From: Clostridia bacterium
GTDB lineage: Bacteria; Bacillota; Clostridia; Christensenellales; Borkfalkiaceae
Direction of reading: 5' to 3'
Assembly: GCA_017463325.1 (NCBI GenBank)
Contig: JAFTPK010000002.1
Location: 1-64,000 of the forward strand
DNA length: 64,000 nucleotides
Shown here: piece by piece, positions 26,001 to 33,792 of the stretch
Numbering within the stretch: the first letter of the stretch is position 1
How the letters are laid out: each line of letters starts with the position of its first letter
Program-made: the position numbers and the translations under genes
Notes under the pieces: model-generated
Databases searched by the model: none
Told to the model about the DNA's origin: nothing
Seen by the model: the letters and a program-made list of their open reading frames with translations, nothing else

Positions 26001-26166
26001 CGGAAAATACACGGACGAGGACGGCAATGAAACGGAAACGACCTCCGAGGCGTTTATGTCTAAATTAGCCGAAATCGAAACGCTGTACGAGGGCTTGTCT
26101 GCTACGGATAAGGCTTTCTTGGAGGATATGTTCGACTACTATTACGCGGTTGGGCATAACGGCTAA
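23041..26166 (+). CDS. Ig-like (Big_3) surface lipoprotein with long helical region
   Basis: 1041 residues. Lipobox LASC (Cys24) is canonical. Three bacterial Ig-like modules (Big_3 type: VEFVQGQELDLTNGTLTV followed by VSGYDKDKLGEQVITITY) occupy about 29-102, 103-180 and 182-268. Residues 270-1041 are mainly alpha-helical and acidic, rich in Tyr, Glu, Leu and Ala, with no motif I can identify. It is monocistronic: a consensus promoter lies upstream and a strong terminator follows. A cell-surface role is clear; the ligand is unknown. Confidence 0.85.
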   Translation: MKKSSRVILVLLMLICSAFALASCGEKVASIEIEKTPRVEFVQGQELDLTNGTLTVTYEKKTEEIALNAEGVTVSGYDKDKLGEQVITITYQEKTTELKVTVVPRISVAGATTSYFVGDSFDKEKGKLTVRKDDATTSASVNMKDTAVTVSGFDSTEAGEVTVTVSYGGYNGQFTVTVYEPIVKLSAPNKVLYDSHETELDIRGGYFTLSSEDGKLTRHVAVTEEMVQDSGFDPSLATEANSSDALKQEITITYNGKPYTYKVSILFSDVSFVKAVAKAIQTANLEWTGETPPTIEEALGEKALEAVNRSFELDEEEWSFITAEEKELVVRVGALYGFEKWSEATKLYEKTLLVKEGAISILNAGYEKMKEDHERLVLGNDDFVIIGKQLAKMAELFADITVHGEQTVKGLVDTGYNFDGFDKVVDLMGFITELYEYLEDVPENWTVAELADYSAKIENAKRLITTNGYTEYQYRALYAMVKSWRNDFFDIMYAYYYDLEDSNSLSTLVNVYLPEELEAMYTIINYGYQETLLLAETPLRDTIHFMTYYNAVMELVKELDASENQMHKDIYYEYGLANVVLNYLKTVDHGYLDLNGPMHGDQEFAAIWEKYLALYAELLEAKNADGENFSNGDFLAAHAEQIEALFDEFVAMSPAKQLGFIGSIHCDYLYKMPTTESLMFEYREENIAKSYFIYFVVNYYASVLSDEGEAVFADLMLAMELYARSSMDEESMTAFMEKMPTIKTAYAALTVDEQTLLADCYGKYATIYAQLSAEDIALGDWADEFDGLLSAVQDVMAYYQMFLKDLNDSNTFNWYYCGALMGAYGTAEKLAGAILASGDENIVKAYYNQGYTVGESEVTLDFALFTARDRLVSVLGYITVGGEMFIDKYLASDIPAVMTSVYPVIRTYVDAEKEFTAADQAMVESAMAAIREIKADELYIFTAVNGAYYQSLYAYFDAVLSDAGLAVAEKLIALEETYYFNYVMYPNGKYTDEDGNETETTSEAFMSKLAEIETLYEGLSATDKAFLEDMFDYYYAVGHNG

Positions 26167-26187
26167 AAACGGCTTAAAATGAAAAAA

Positions 26188-26226
26188 ATCGGGTTTTGAC
26201 TACAAGGTCAGAACCCGATATTTTTA
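26188..26226. terminator. Bidirectional terminator shared by convergent genes
   Basis: ATCGGGTTTTGAC (26188-26200) and GTCAGAACCCGAT (26207-26219) pair with one wobble; TTTTT follows on + and a T-rich run on minus. The stop codon of the minus-strand AraC gene (26208-26210) is inside the stem-loop. Confidence 0.85.
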
Positions 26227-27059
26227 TGCGTTTTTCGGTATTGTAGCGGGGAAATTCCCGTTCGCTCCCGAAAGAGTTTTATAAAATAGGTATAGGAGGA
26301 AAATCCCGTTTTTTCGGCGATCGTTGTCACGTTGAGGGTAGTGGTCGTCAAAAAGTTTTTCGCCATATGGAGGCGGTATTGCGTGAGATATTCGTGTAGG
26401 GTTTGATCGGTGTGCGCCTTCATCAAACGGTTGAGATGGTAGGAATGATAGTTGAACTGCGCGGCAATCGCGCTGTTGTCAAGCTCGGCATTCTGATAGT
26501 TATTACGAATAAATTCCTGAACGCTTTGCACAAGACGGTACTCCGTTTTTTCGCTGTGATATTCGCGTAAAAGCTCTAAAAGCGCAAGCTTTAAATGCGC
26601 GGAAGCTGAATGTTTGTAATAGGAAATTTTGTGAAGAAACAGCTCTACGCAAGCGGCGATATGTCCTTGGATTTGTAGGCTGTTTTTCTCCACGAGGACT
26701 TGCGAAAGCTCTTTCGGGATCGGATAGGCGGGGACACGGGTGGGGTCGAACGAGCTTTCCGTGGCTGTACCCAAGGAACGAGAAATTGCGCAAAACTCGC
26801 TGATTAAATCGAAATTGAGGACGTAAATTTTAACGGCGTCATTGTTGGAAAAACGAAACCGATATTGCGTTTTAGGGGGCAAAAAGATTAAGCCGCCTTT
26901 GGAAACGTTAAAATTTTGACCGCCCGCAAAAAGGGTGCCCTCGCCTTGCAGAATGTAAAACAAACGGCAGTCGTAACAGACGCTGTTTTCTTTTTGCGGA
27001 TAATACGTTTCGTGCATGCGCGCGTAGCGCAAGAAAGGATTTAACTGTACGATATTCAT
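26208..27059 (-). CDS. AraC-family transcriptional regulator
   Basis: 283 residues from ATG 27059, preferred over a start 48 bases upstream because AAAGGAG lies at the right distance only here and the longer start falls inside the promoter. The N-terminal half is a cupin-like sensing domain (YILQGEGTLFAGGQNF, IFLPPKTQYRF). The C-terminal 100 residues hold two helix-turn-helix motifs, the second with the AraC signature GFSSYTYFIKLFRERTGISPLQYR. It is transcribed divergently from the operon starting at 27204, so it is the likely ligand-responsive activator of that operon. Confidence 0.93.
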   Translation of the reverse strand: MNIVQLNPFLRYARMHETYYPQKENSVCYDCRLFYILQGEGTLFAGGQNFNVSKGGLIFLPPKTQYRFRFSNNDAVKIYVLNFDLISEFCAISRSLGTATESSFDPTRVPAYPIPKELSQVLVEKNSLQIQGHIAACVELFLHKISYYKHSASAHLKLALLELLREYHSEKTEYRLVQSVQEFIRNNYQNAELDNSAIAAQFNYHSYHLNRLMKAHTDQTLHEYLTQYRLHMAKNFLTTTTLNVTTIAEKTGFSSYTYFIKLFRERTGISPLQYRKTHKNIGF

Positions 27060-27078
27060 AGAAAGCTCCTTTTCAGTC

Positions 27079-27107
27079 ATTATAGCATAAAAAATAGCGC
27101 TTGACAA
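27079..27107 (-). promoter_or_regulatory. Promoter of the AraC gene
   Basis: On the minus strand TTGTCA (27107-27102), 17-base spacer ending TGC, TATAAT (27084-27079). The 145-base divergent region also holds a TATAAT at 27172-27177 for the rightward operon. That -10 has no good -35 box at 17 bases, as expected for an activator-dependent promoter. Confidence 0.75.
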
Positions 27108-27203
27108 GTAAATGTTTGTTTTTTTATGTTTTTTTGTTTGTTGAATAATATATTTCCGCGCGAGTTTATTTTATAATAAAAGAAAAGGGGAAAAGGAGGA
27201 CGT

Positions 27204-28217
27204 ATGCGGTTTTCGGTTGGATACGGAGTAAGAGCGGACGATCGGCTAATGAAAGAGATCGTGGCCTTGAAAGAGGGGATCCACGAGGTGTATTTCTCTT
27301 GGGGAAAAACGCCGAGCGGACGAAACGACCAGACCCGTAGCGAGGGCTTGACGCCGTGGGAGGCGCAGGCTAAGCAAATAGAGGATTTGAAACTTCTCCA
27401 TAAGGAGGGCTTGAAATTTAATTTGCTTTTCAACGCTAACTGTTACGGTGAGAAAGCGCAGGCGCGTTCTTTCTTTGCAGAAGTGGGAGAAACGATTGAA
27501 TACGTGGGTGGAAATTTTTCCCTTGACTCCGTCACGACGACCTCCCCCTTGGTGGCAAAATTCGTTAAACAGAATTTCCCCGAGCTTGACGTGCGTGCGT
27601 CGGTGAATATGGGCGTCGGCAGTATTCTTGGAATGGAGTATATCGCGGACGTTTTCGACAGCTTTTACGTAAAACGGGAATTAAATCGTGATTTTAACGC
27701 CTTGAAAAGCATACGAAAATGGTGTGATGAAAACGGAAAACAAATGTACCTACTTGCAAACAGCGGTTGCTTAAACGATTGCTCTGCGCACACTTTTCAC
27801 GATAACCTTGTGGCACATGAAGAGGGCGCGTCGAGAATGGATAACGGCTATCAGTTCACGGGCGTTTGCAAGGCGTATCTGTCGAAAGAGCAAAATAGGC
27901 GCGTACTTTTAGACGGTACGAATTATATCCGTCCCGAGGACGTAGAATTATACGAAGATCTCGTACCTGCTATGAAGTTGGCGACGCGTGTACACGAAAA
28001 TCCGTCGAGGATTTTAAGGGCGTATATCGAAAGAAAGAAATTTGTGGGGAATACGGCGAGTTTGTTGGAACCCAACCATGCGGGTACGATTTATCCCTAC
28101 GTTTTGGAAAACGGAAAAATCGAAAGAAAAATAGAAAACGGAAAATTGATTTATGCGAACGGAGAAAATGCGTTCGTAAAATTGGAGGAGAATTATGCTT
28201 ACCAGCAAAATGATTAA
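27204..28217 (+). CDS. U32-peptidase-like TIM-barrel protein with conserved cysteines
   Basis: 337 residues. The pattern of a barrel with NxNC (77-80), NSGCLNDCSAHTFH (187-199) and GVCKAY (220-225) resembles U32-family proteins, several of which (UbiU/UbiV, RlhA, TrhP) use cysteines to hold a [4Fe-4S] cluster or to act in hydroxylation. Cys80, Cys189, Cys193 and Cys222 could play that role here; this is inference. AAAGGAGG gives a strong start. First gene of the AraC-controlled operon; its 3' end overlaps the next gene by 23 bases. Peptidase activity should not be assumed. Confidence 0.6.
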   Translation: MRFSVGYGVRADDRLMKEIVALKEGIHEVYFSWGKTPSGRNDQTRSEGLTPWEAQAKQIEDLKLLHKEGLKFNLLFNANCYGEKAQARSFFAEVGETIEYVGGNFSLDSVTTTSPLVAKFVKQNFPELDVRASVNMGVGSILGMEYIADVFDSFYVKRELNRDFNALKSIRKWCDENGKQMYLLANSGCLNDCSAHTFHDNLVAHEEGASRMDNGYQFTGVCKAYLSKEQNRRVLLDGTNYIRPEDVELYEDLVPAMKLATRVHENPSRILRAYIERKKFVGNTASLLEPNHAGTIYPYVLENGKIERKIENGKLIYANGENAFVKLEENYAYQQND

Positions 28218-29277
28218 ACAAGCGGCGTTCGAGGCAGGGGCTGATCTTTGCGGGATCGGACCTATGTCCAGATTTAAAGGCGCGCCCGACGTTATGAATC
28301 CCACCTTTTTGTTCCCGCAAGCGAAGAGCTGTATCGCGATGGCGTTCAGAATTCCTCGCGGCGTGCAAAGAGGGATTGAAGAAGGCACGCAGTTCTATCA
28401 GTACCCCTCGATGGCGTACGGCGGCATCAACGAGATCCACGCGCCTGCGGTTTTATACCACGTAGGGAAAGTCATTGAGGACGCGGGCTACGAGGCGTTC
28501 GTTTACCGTAATACGGGCGCGAGAGGCGCGGTTTCGGACATGGACGGTTCGCCCGGGAATACCCTTTCTCCCGAAGAACAGATCGAGATCAGCAAGCACG
28601 CCAAGGGCAAAACGGCGCACCATAGAAGCGTGCAGTACACCCGTGCGGTAGAAGAGGGCAAGCAGCCCCCTGATTTACAGTTCCAGTTCCGTTTGGCGGC
28701 GGTTGCTTGTGGGCTTGGCGAAATCGGTTGGAGCAAAATGCTCTTAACCCCCGAATTCGGGCCTTTGCAGCGTGTGGCGTTTATCTTTACGGACGCAGAG
28801 CTTGAATACGACGAAATGTATTCGGGCAAGCCCCTTTGTAGAAAGTGCGGCGCGTGCGTAAGAGAATGTCCCGGCGGATGTATCCCTGCTATTAAGTCGG
28901 GCAAGACGATTTCCGTAGATTTGGACGGCAAGAAATGCGAATGGGGGGATATTGATATGTGGCGTTGCTACGCGTTCTATACGCACGGCGGCAGATACTA
29001 TAACCCGTTCGTACCCAAGGAAGTGTTCGACAAGAATGAGGGCGGTATGCTCGATCTCCTCGAGGGCGTGACGGACGTCGCCAACGAAAAGGAAGTTATG
29101 AAAGTGTACACCGCTTTGGAAAAATATTTCCCGAGTTGGGTAGGCTACAACATGGCAAAGTGCGGAGGCTGTATCCGCGCTTGCGTGAGTATGCTTGAAA
29201 AGAAAGGCGGGTGTATGGAGGGTAGATTTGAAAATCCTCTCCGCCACGAAATGAAAGCGTGGAAGATGGACAGATGA
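28195..29277 (+). CDS. QueG/reductive-dehalogenase-like iron-sulfur protein 1
   Basis: 360 residues. The N-terminal half follows the epoxyqueuosine-reductase/RdhA pattern: GADLCGIGPMSRF (15-27), FPQAKSCIAMAFRIPRG, and ACGLGEIGWSKMLLTPEFGP (171-190). It is followed by ferredoxin-type CRKCGACVRECPGGC (215-229) and a second cysteine group CGGCIRAC plus Cys340. Known members bind cobalamin and two [4Fe-4S] clusters and catalyse reductions. There is no Tat signal, so it is cytoplasmic. Compared with its two paralogs it has a 20-30 residue insertion near 112-140. GGAGGAG lies inside the preceding gene. The specific substrate is unknown. Confidence 0.75.
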   Translation: MLTSKMIKQAAFEAGADLCGIGPMSRFKGAPDVMNPTFLFPQAKSCIAMAFRIPRGVQRGIEEGTQFYQYPSMAYGGINEIHAPAVLYHVGKVIEDAGYEAFVYRNTGARGAVSDMDGSPGNTLSPEEQIEISKHAKGKTAHHRSVQYTRAVEEGKQPPDLQFQFRLAAVACGLGEIGWSKMLLTPEFGPLQRVAFIFTDAELEYDEMYSGKPLCRKCGACVRECPGGCIPAIKSGKTISVDLDGKKCEWGDIDMWRCYAFYTHGGRYYNPFVPKEVFDKNEGGMLDLLEGVTDVANEKEVMKVYTALEKYFPSWVGYNMAKCGGCIRACVSMLEKKGGCMEGRFENPLRHEMKAWKMDR

Positions 29278-29624
29278 TCGAGGTCAAGGAAAACCCGAAA
29301 AACGGGAGCGGATTTGACACGGTACATACCTTTGAGGGCTGGAAAGTCGCGTTTATTACGTATGCAGAGCAGTATGGCGAGCTGAAAACCGTCAAACGGC
29401 ATACGAAAACGGACGAGGCGTTTGTGCTCGTCAAAGGGGAGGCGACGCTTTTTACGGCGGACGGCGACGAGCCGCTTGAAAAAACGGCGTTACAAAAAGA
29501 AAAGTTATATATCGTTAAAAAGAACACTTGGCATCACTTACGGGTGAGCGAGGACGCTTTGCTGATCGTTGTGGAAAATAGTGATACGAGCAAAGAAAAC
29601 ACAGAGAGCCGAACGGCGAGATAA
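29274..29624 (+). CDS. Small cupin-domain protein
   Basis: 116 residues from ATG 29274, which overlaps the previous stop as ATGA; a longer start 15 bases upstream is possible but uncoupled. Cupin motif 1 is present as RHTKTDEAFVLVKGEATLF (40-58) and motif 2 as NTWHHLRVSEDALLIVVE. The motif 1 and 2 histidines could bind a metal. Such one-domain cupins are isomerases, dioxygenases or ligand sensors; which applies cannot be told. It is embedded in the operon between an iron-sulfur protein and a transporter. Confidence 0.8.
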   Translation: MIEVKENPKNGSGFDTVHTFEGWKVAFITYAEQYGELKTVKRHTKTDEAFVLVKGEATLFTADGDEPLEKTALQKEKLYIVKKNTWHHLRVSEDALLIVVENSDTSKENTESRTAR

Positions 29625-29635
29625 ACGAGGAGAAT

Positions 29636-30547
29636 ATGTTTCTGATCTACGGCGTGACGATCTTATGCGCCGGTGTAAGGTCGATTTTAACAAAACAGAA
29701 CGGACGGATAAACGGAAGCGCGTCGTTGTTTAATTTTACAAGAGCGTTCAGCGCGTTCGTATTGTTTGGAATTCTTGCGCTTATAAGCGGGTTTCAAATC
29801 CATTGTCCCACTCTTTTATACGGCGTGGCGTACGGAATATTGTTTTTCGGATCTTGCTTTTGCGGATTTCGCGCTATGCAACGAGGCCCGTTGGGAATTA
29901 CTTCTTCCCTCGTTACGTTTTCTCTCGTGATCCCGTGCGTGATCGGCGCGGTGTTTTTGGAAGAAAAGATAGGGCTTTTCGATATAATCGGGTTCGTCTT
30001 GGTCGCCGTGGCGATCGTGATGATGAACAAGAAAAAGCGCGCGACTTCTCACCATGGAACGTCTTCCTATCACGAGGAAGTGAAAAAAGCAGAGAACGAG
30101 CCGAAGTTTAAAAAAGGCTGGTGGATATACGTGCTCGGTACGATCGTTTGCGACGGGCTGCACGCCACCATTAAAACCTTGCATCAAACGAGTTATCCGA
30201 GCTTATACCGCTTTGAATTTATGTGCGTGGGTATGCTCGTCGGCTCGGTAGCGTTTCTCTTTCTGATGTATAAAAATCGGCGTATTATCAAGGAGAGAGG
30301 GAAAGAGCGCGGAATAAAATGCGCCGTTTACGGCGTGATTGCGGGGATTGCGAACGGCGCGTATAATTATCTCGTGTTATATTTAGCGGGGACGGAAAGC
30401 GCAATGGCTTTATTCCCGATTGTGTCGGTAGCAACGATTGCCATAGGATTGCTTTCGGGATGGCTGATTTTTAAAGAACGCTTACATAAAATGCAAATCG
30501 TTGGGGTATTGATCGCCGCGGTTGCAATATTCTTTATAAAAATATAA
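29636..30547 (+). CDS. EamA/DMT-superfamily transporter
   Basis: 303 residues with about ten hydrophobic segments in two repeats of five (first repeat to about residue 125, second from about 165), joined by a charged cytoplasmic loop rich in His, Lys and Glu. The last helix contains GWLIFKERLHKMQIVGVLI, typical of EamA repeats. DMT transporters move small metabolites in either direction. Here it is the only transporter in the AraC operon, so it likely imports the substrate or exports the product. Eleven bases separate it from the cupin gene. Confidence 0.85.
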   Translation: MFLIYGVTILCAGVRSILTKQNGRINGSASLFNFTRAFSAFVLFGILALISGFQIHCPTLLYGVAYGILFFGSCFCGFRAMQRGPLGITSSLVTFSLVIPCVIGAVFLEEKIGLFDIIGFVLVAVAIVMMNKKKRATSHHGTSSYHEEVKKAENEPKFKKGWWIYVLGTIVCDGLHATIKTLHQTSYPSLYRFEFMCVGMLVGSVAFLFLMYKNRRIIKERGKERGIKCAVYGVIAGIANGAYNYLVLYLAGTESAMALFPIVSVATIAIGLLSGWLIFKERLHKMQIVGVLIAAVAIFFIKI

Positions 30548-30578
30548 AAATAAAATTACATATAGAGGAGCTAAAACA

Positions 30579-31487
30579 ATGATAACGGCTGCTATGATCA
30601 AAGAAAAAGCGAAAGAGCTTGGCGCGGGCGTTTGCGGGATCGGCGATATTAAGTATTTTATCGGCGACGATCCTCAGCACAACCCCCTGTCCATTTTGCC
30701 GAACGCAACCTGTATAATCGGGTTCGGGATTCCCGTACCCAAGGGCTTGTATATGGCAATGGAGGAACAAAGACAATACTTTAACTACACTAACCTCGGC
30801 GTAAAATATACGGACGAGAGCTTTGCCGAAATCTTCCTGTTGAAGATGGGCGCAATGATCGAGGACGCGGGCTACGACGCTTGCTTGCAAAGATACGTGC
30901 CCGGGTTTAAGGTCAAGGGCGATAAGAGCACCAACCCCGAAGTAACCCGTATTTACGAGCTGCAATTTGCCTCCCCCGTTGCGGAGGGCAAGCCCGTACC
31001 CGACGTCATTATCGACTACAATAAAGCGGCGGTGGTCTGCGGCCTTGGCAGCGTAGGGCTGCACGGCAGAGTGATCGCTCCCAAGTACGGCAGCTTTATG
31101 CGTTGGGTATTTATCATAACCGATATGCCCTTAGAGTGCGACGAGCCGTTTAAAGACGAGCTTTGCGACAAGTGCGGCAAGTGCTTGGCGGCTTGCCCCG
31201 GGAAAGCGATTTCCGAGGAAAAGGGCGTGGATACTTGGCAATGCAGCGTGTATTATCGCGGCGCGCATAAATCCAACCCGTTCATGACGGAAGAAACGCT
31301 CAAAAATCACCCCGAGCGCGAGGCGATTGTAAACGGCGAAAAGAAATTTACCGCGGAAGAGGCGCAAGCGATCTATCCCGAGCTGAATTTCTTGCCCAAA
31401 ACGCACTTTGGCTACCTTGCGTGCCTTTGCGGAAAATCTTGTGAAACGGTCTGTTATAAACACTTAAAGGAGCAGGGAAAGATATGA
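30579..31487 (+). CDS. QueG/reductive-dehalogenase-like iron-sulfur protein 2
   Basis: 302 residues, paralog of the proteins at 28195 and 31484. Shared landmarks: KELGAGVCGIGDI (12-24), IEDAGYDACLQR, VVCGLGSVGLHGRVIAPKYG (152-171), ferredoxin motif CDKCGKCLAACPGKA (196-210), DTWQCSVYYRGAH (218-230) and a C-terminal CLCGKSCETVCYKHL (282-296). The first four-cysteine group fits one [4Fe-4S] cluster; the C-terminal set plus Cys222 could form a second. GAGGAG precedes ATG. It is coupled to the next gene by ATGA overlap. Confidence 0.75.
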   Translation: MITAAMIKEKAKELGAGVCGIGDIKYFIGDDPQHNPLSILPNATCIIGFGIPVPKGLYMAMEEQRQYFNYTNLGVKYTDESFAEIFLLKMGAMIEDAGYDACLQRYVPGFKVKGDKSTNPEVTRIYELQFASPVAEGKPVPDVIIDYNKAAVVCGLGSVGLHGRVIAPKYGSFMRWVFIITDMPLECDEPFKDELCDKCGKCLAACPGKAISEEKGVDTWQCSVYYRGAHKSNPFMTEETLKNHPEREAIVNGEKKFTAEEAQAIYPELNFLPKTHFGYLACLCGKSCETVCYKHLKEQGKI

Positions 31488-32452
31488 GAGAAAAAATAAT
31501 TGAGCTTGCAAAAAAATGCGACGCGGATATCGTCGGGTTTGCCCCTGCGAGCCGCTTTGAAAGCGACAACCCCATCTTTAAAATTTTTCCGAATACCAAA
31601 ACGGTAATCGGCTTAGGGTTTCGTATCTTGCGCGGTATTTTCCGTGGCGTAGAAGAGGGCACTACCTACTATCAATACACGACCATGGGTGTGGAAAACT
31701 TGGAAGAAACGGTGATGCCTATGGCGCTTATCCGCGTGGCGAATTTGATTGAAGAGGAGGGCTATATCGCACTTCCTCAACGGAAAAGCCCGCTGATCTT
31801 AAACGAAGAGGGTACGACTAACCCCGAGGTGGACTATACCGACGTTTACCATGGCGTAAAGGCGGAAAATCAACTTGATTTTTTAAATTGCGCGGTTGCC
31901 TGCGGGCTTGGTGAAAAGAGTAAAATCGGTAGCTTATTGACGAAAGAATACGGCCCGTTTATCCGTTATTGCTTTATTTTGACGGATATGGAATTAGAGG
32001 CTACGCCGCTGGCAACGCCCAGCCTTTGCGACGGCTGTAACGAGTGCATTAAAGCCTGCCCCGGGTGCGCGATTAAAGAAGACGGTACGACGGATAGCTG
32101 GCGTTGTGCGGTGTATTATAACGGCGCAAACGGCAGTAAAAACCCGTTCATGCCTCCCGAAGCGTTTGCGGCTTTCGATTACGAAAAGAAACTTGAAATT
32201 ATCAAGGGCACGGCACAATTTACGGACGAAGAAGCCAAAGAAATTTTGGACAATATTTTCTTCTATCCCCCTGCAAAGCATTTCTACCGCACCTCCATTT
32301 GCGGTAGGGCGTGTGATAGAGCATGCTACATTCATTTGGAAGAAAAAGGCTTATTAACGAAGTCCTTTAACCGTCCTTTTAGAGAAAAAGAGGACTGGAA
32401 ATTAAGCACCGAGCAATTTGAAAATTACGGAAAGGAGAAAAAAGATGAATAA
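31484..32452 (+). CDS. QueG/reductive-dehalogenase-like iron-sulfur protein 3
   Basis: 322 residues. Landmarks: CDADIVGFAPASRF (12-25), IFPNTKTVIGLGFRILRG, VACGLGEKSKIGSLLTKEYGP (a three-residue variation of the GLGxxG segment), ferredoxin motif CDGCNECIKACPGCA (182-196), DSWRCAVYYNGA and CGRACDRACYIHLEEKG (273-289). A 30-residue basic tail after the last cluster motif is unique among the three. AAAGGAG gives the start and the gene overlaps its neighbours at both ends. Three different paralogs in one operon suggest a multi-step or heteromeric enzyme. Confidence 0.75.
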   Translation: MREKIIELAKKCDADIVGFAPASRFESDNPIFKIFPNTKTVIGLGFRILRGIFRGVEEGTTYYQYTTMGVENLEETVMPMALIRVANLIEEEGYIALPQRKSPLILNEEGTTNPEVDYTDVYHGVKAENQLDFLNCAVACGLGEKSKIGSLLTKEYGPFIRYCFILTDMELEATPLATPSLCDGCNECIKACPGCAIKEDGTTDSWRCAVYYNGANGSKNPFMPPEAFAAFDYEKKLEIIKGTAQFTDEEAKEILDNIFFYPPAKHFYRTSICGRACDRACYIHLEEKGLLTKSFNRPFREKEDWKLSTEQFENYGKEKKDE

Positions 32453-33707
32453 GGAAAAGTTGAAAATAGTCGTAATCGGTTGCGGAAGATTTTCGCAGTT
32501 TTTCGTACCTCTTTTTAAGGCGCACCCCGTCACGGAAAAGGTATGGGTATGCGATTTGAAAAAGGATAGAGAAGAGGAATTCTCTAATCGTTTTGGGGTA
32601 GACCGTTTCGAGAGCTTTGAAGCCGCGCTTGCCTCCAAGGAAGTCAACGCCGTAGCGATCTTCACCCCCCGTGAAATGCACGGTAAAATGGTAATTGCCG
32701 CGCTCAAAGCGGGCAAGCACGTTTATTCGGCGGTGCCTTGCGCGGTGGACGTGGACGAAATTATCGAAATTGAAAAGCTCGTCAGAGAAACGCGGCTTAC
32801 CTATTCCATGGGCGAAACGGGCTTTTATCGCGCACCTGCTATCTACTGCCGCGAAGAATTTAAGAAAGGCACTTTCGGGAAATTCGTGTATGCGGAAGCG
32901 CAATACAACCACGATATCCGTAATATGGAAAACAGTTTCAGAAGTTCGGGCGGTGAGGATTGGAAACGCTTTGCAGGTGTTCCGCCTTTCTTCTATCCTA
33001 CCCATTCGACCTCTATGGTACTCTCAACCATGCCTGGGGTGTATGCGAAAAAGGTTTGCGGTATGGGCTATGCAGGTAGTCCCCGAACGGACATTTACGG
33101 CACCGACGGACAGAACAATTATGACAACCCGTTTGCGTGCGAAAGTATGCTGATCGAGCTTTCCAACGGCGGCGTGGTAAGAATTAGCGAAAACAGATGT
33201 ATCGGTTGGATGTCGCCCGAAACGTATATTACGCAATACTACGGAAGTGAGGGTGGCTATGAATTCTCCGTAGCGCATCATCATCAAGCGGTTTGGGATC
33301 CTGAAAGACCTGGTAAGGTAATTATGAAAGACGTATCGGAAAGATTGCAGCCTAAGTCGATTTACGATATGATGTACGCCGATTACGATAAGGCAATTCA
33401 AGCGATCGCGGACACGGCGGGGTTTGATGAAACTTCGCCTATTCAACCCACCGAAAGATTGCCCAAGGAATTTGAGGGGATCCCCAACAAACATAACGGT
33501 ACGCATCATTTCTTGATTGACGATTTCTGTACCGCGTTTGCAACGGGCAAGCTTTCGCCTACGAACATTTGGGCGGTGGCAAGATATAATTTGCCCGGGC
33601 TTGTGGCGCATCAGTCCGCACTCAAAGGCGGCGTGGTGATGGACGTACCCGATTTGGGCGATCCTCCCGCCGACTGGGAAGTGCTCGATTACAGAACCAT
33701 GAAATAA
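32445..33707 (+). CDS. Gfo/Idh/MocA-family oxidoreductase, atypical active site
   Basis: 420 residues from ATG 32445 (AAAGGAG upstream, eight-base overlap with the previous gene; a 27-base longer frame lacks a ribosome site). The N-terminal Rossmann fold shows VVIGCGRFSQFF (GxGxxx dinucleotide loop) and AIFTPREMHGKMVIAALKAGKHVY. The usual EKP motif with its catalytic lysine is replaced by AVPCAV, so hydride transfer may use another residue or the enzyme may not be a simple dehydrogenase. The C-terminal domain (about 135-420) is the typical beta-sheet substrate domain. Last gene of the AraC operon, closed by a terminator. Substrate likely a sugar or polyol derivative, by family only. Confidence 0.85.
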   Translation: MNKEKLKIVVIGCGRFSQFFVPLFKAHPVTEKVWVCDLKKDREEEFSNRFGVDRFESFEAALASKEVNAVAIFTPREMHGKMVIAALKAGKHVYSAVPCAVDVDEIIEIEKLVRETRLTYSMGETGFYRAPAIYCREEFKKGTFGKFVYAEAQYNHDIRNMENSFRSSGGEDWKRFAGVPPFFYPTHSTSMVLSTMPGVYAKKVCGMGYAGSPRTDIYGTDGQNNYDNPFACESMLIELSNGGVVRISENRCIGWMSPETYITQYYGSEGGYEFSVAHHHQAVWDPERPGKVIMKDVSERLQPKSIYDMMYADYDKAIQAIADTAGFDETSPIQPTERLPKEFEGIPNKHNGTHHFLIDDFCTAFATGKLSPTNIWAVARYNLPGLVAHQSALKGGVVMDVPDLGDPPADWEVLDYRTMK

Positions 33708-33723
33708 AAGGTAACATAAATAG

Positions 33724-33755
33724 AAAAACCGTAGGAAAATTTTCCTGCGGTTTTT
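33724..33755. terminator. Bidirectional terminator of the AraC-controlled operon
   Basis: AAAAACCGTAGGAAAA and TTTTCCTGCGGTTTTT pair over the whole length with one mismatch or wobble, with T runs on both strands. It separates the rightward operon from the leftward BFD gene. Confidence 0.85.
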
Positions 33756-33792
33756 AATTTGTGAAAAAATTGATATTTTTTATGAGGCTAAA

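Noticed and set aside
28195..29277. Housekeeping QueG for queuosine synthesis
   Set aside because: Three diverged paralogs in an AraC-controlled operon with a transporter and no other queuosine genes fit a catabolic role better, though this cannot be excluded for one copy without alignment.
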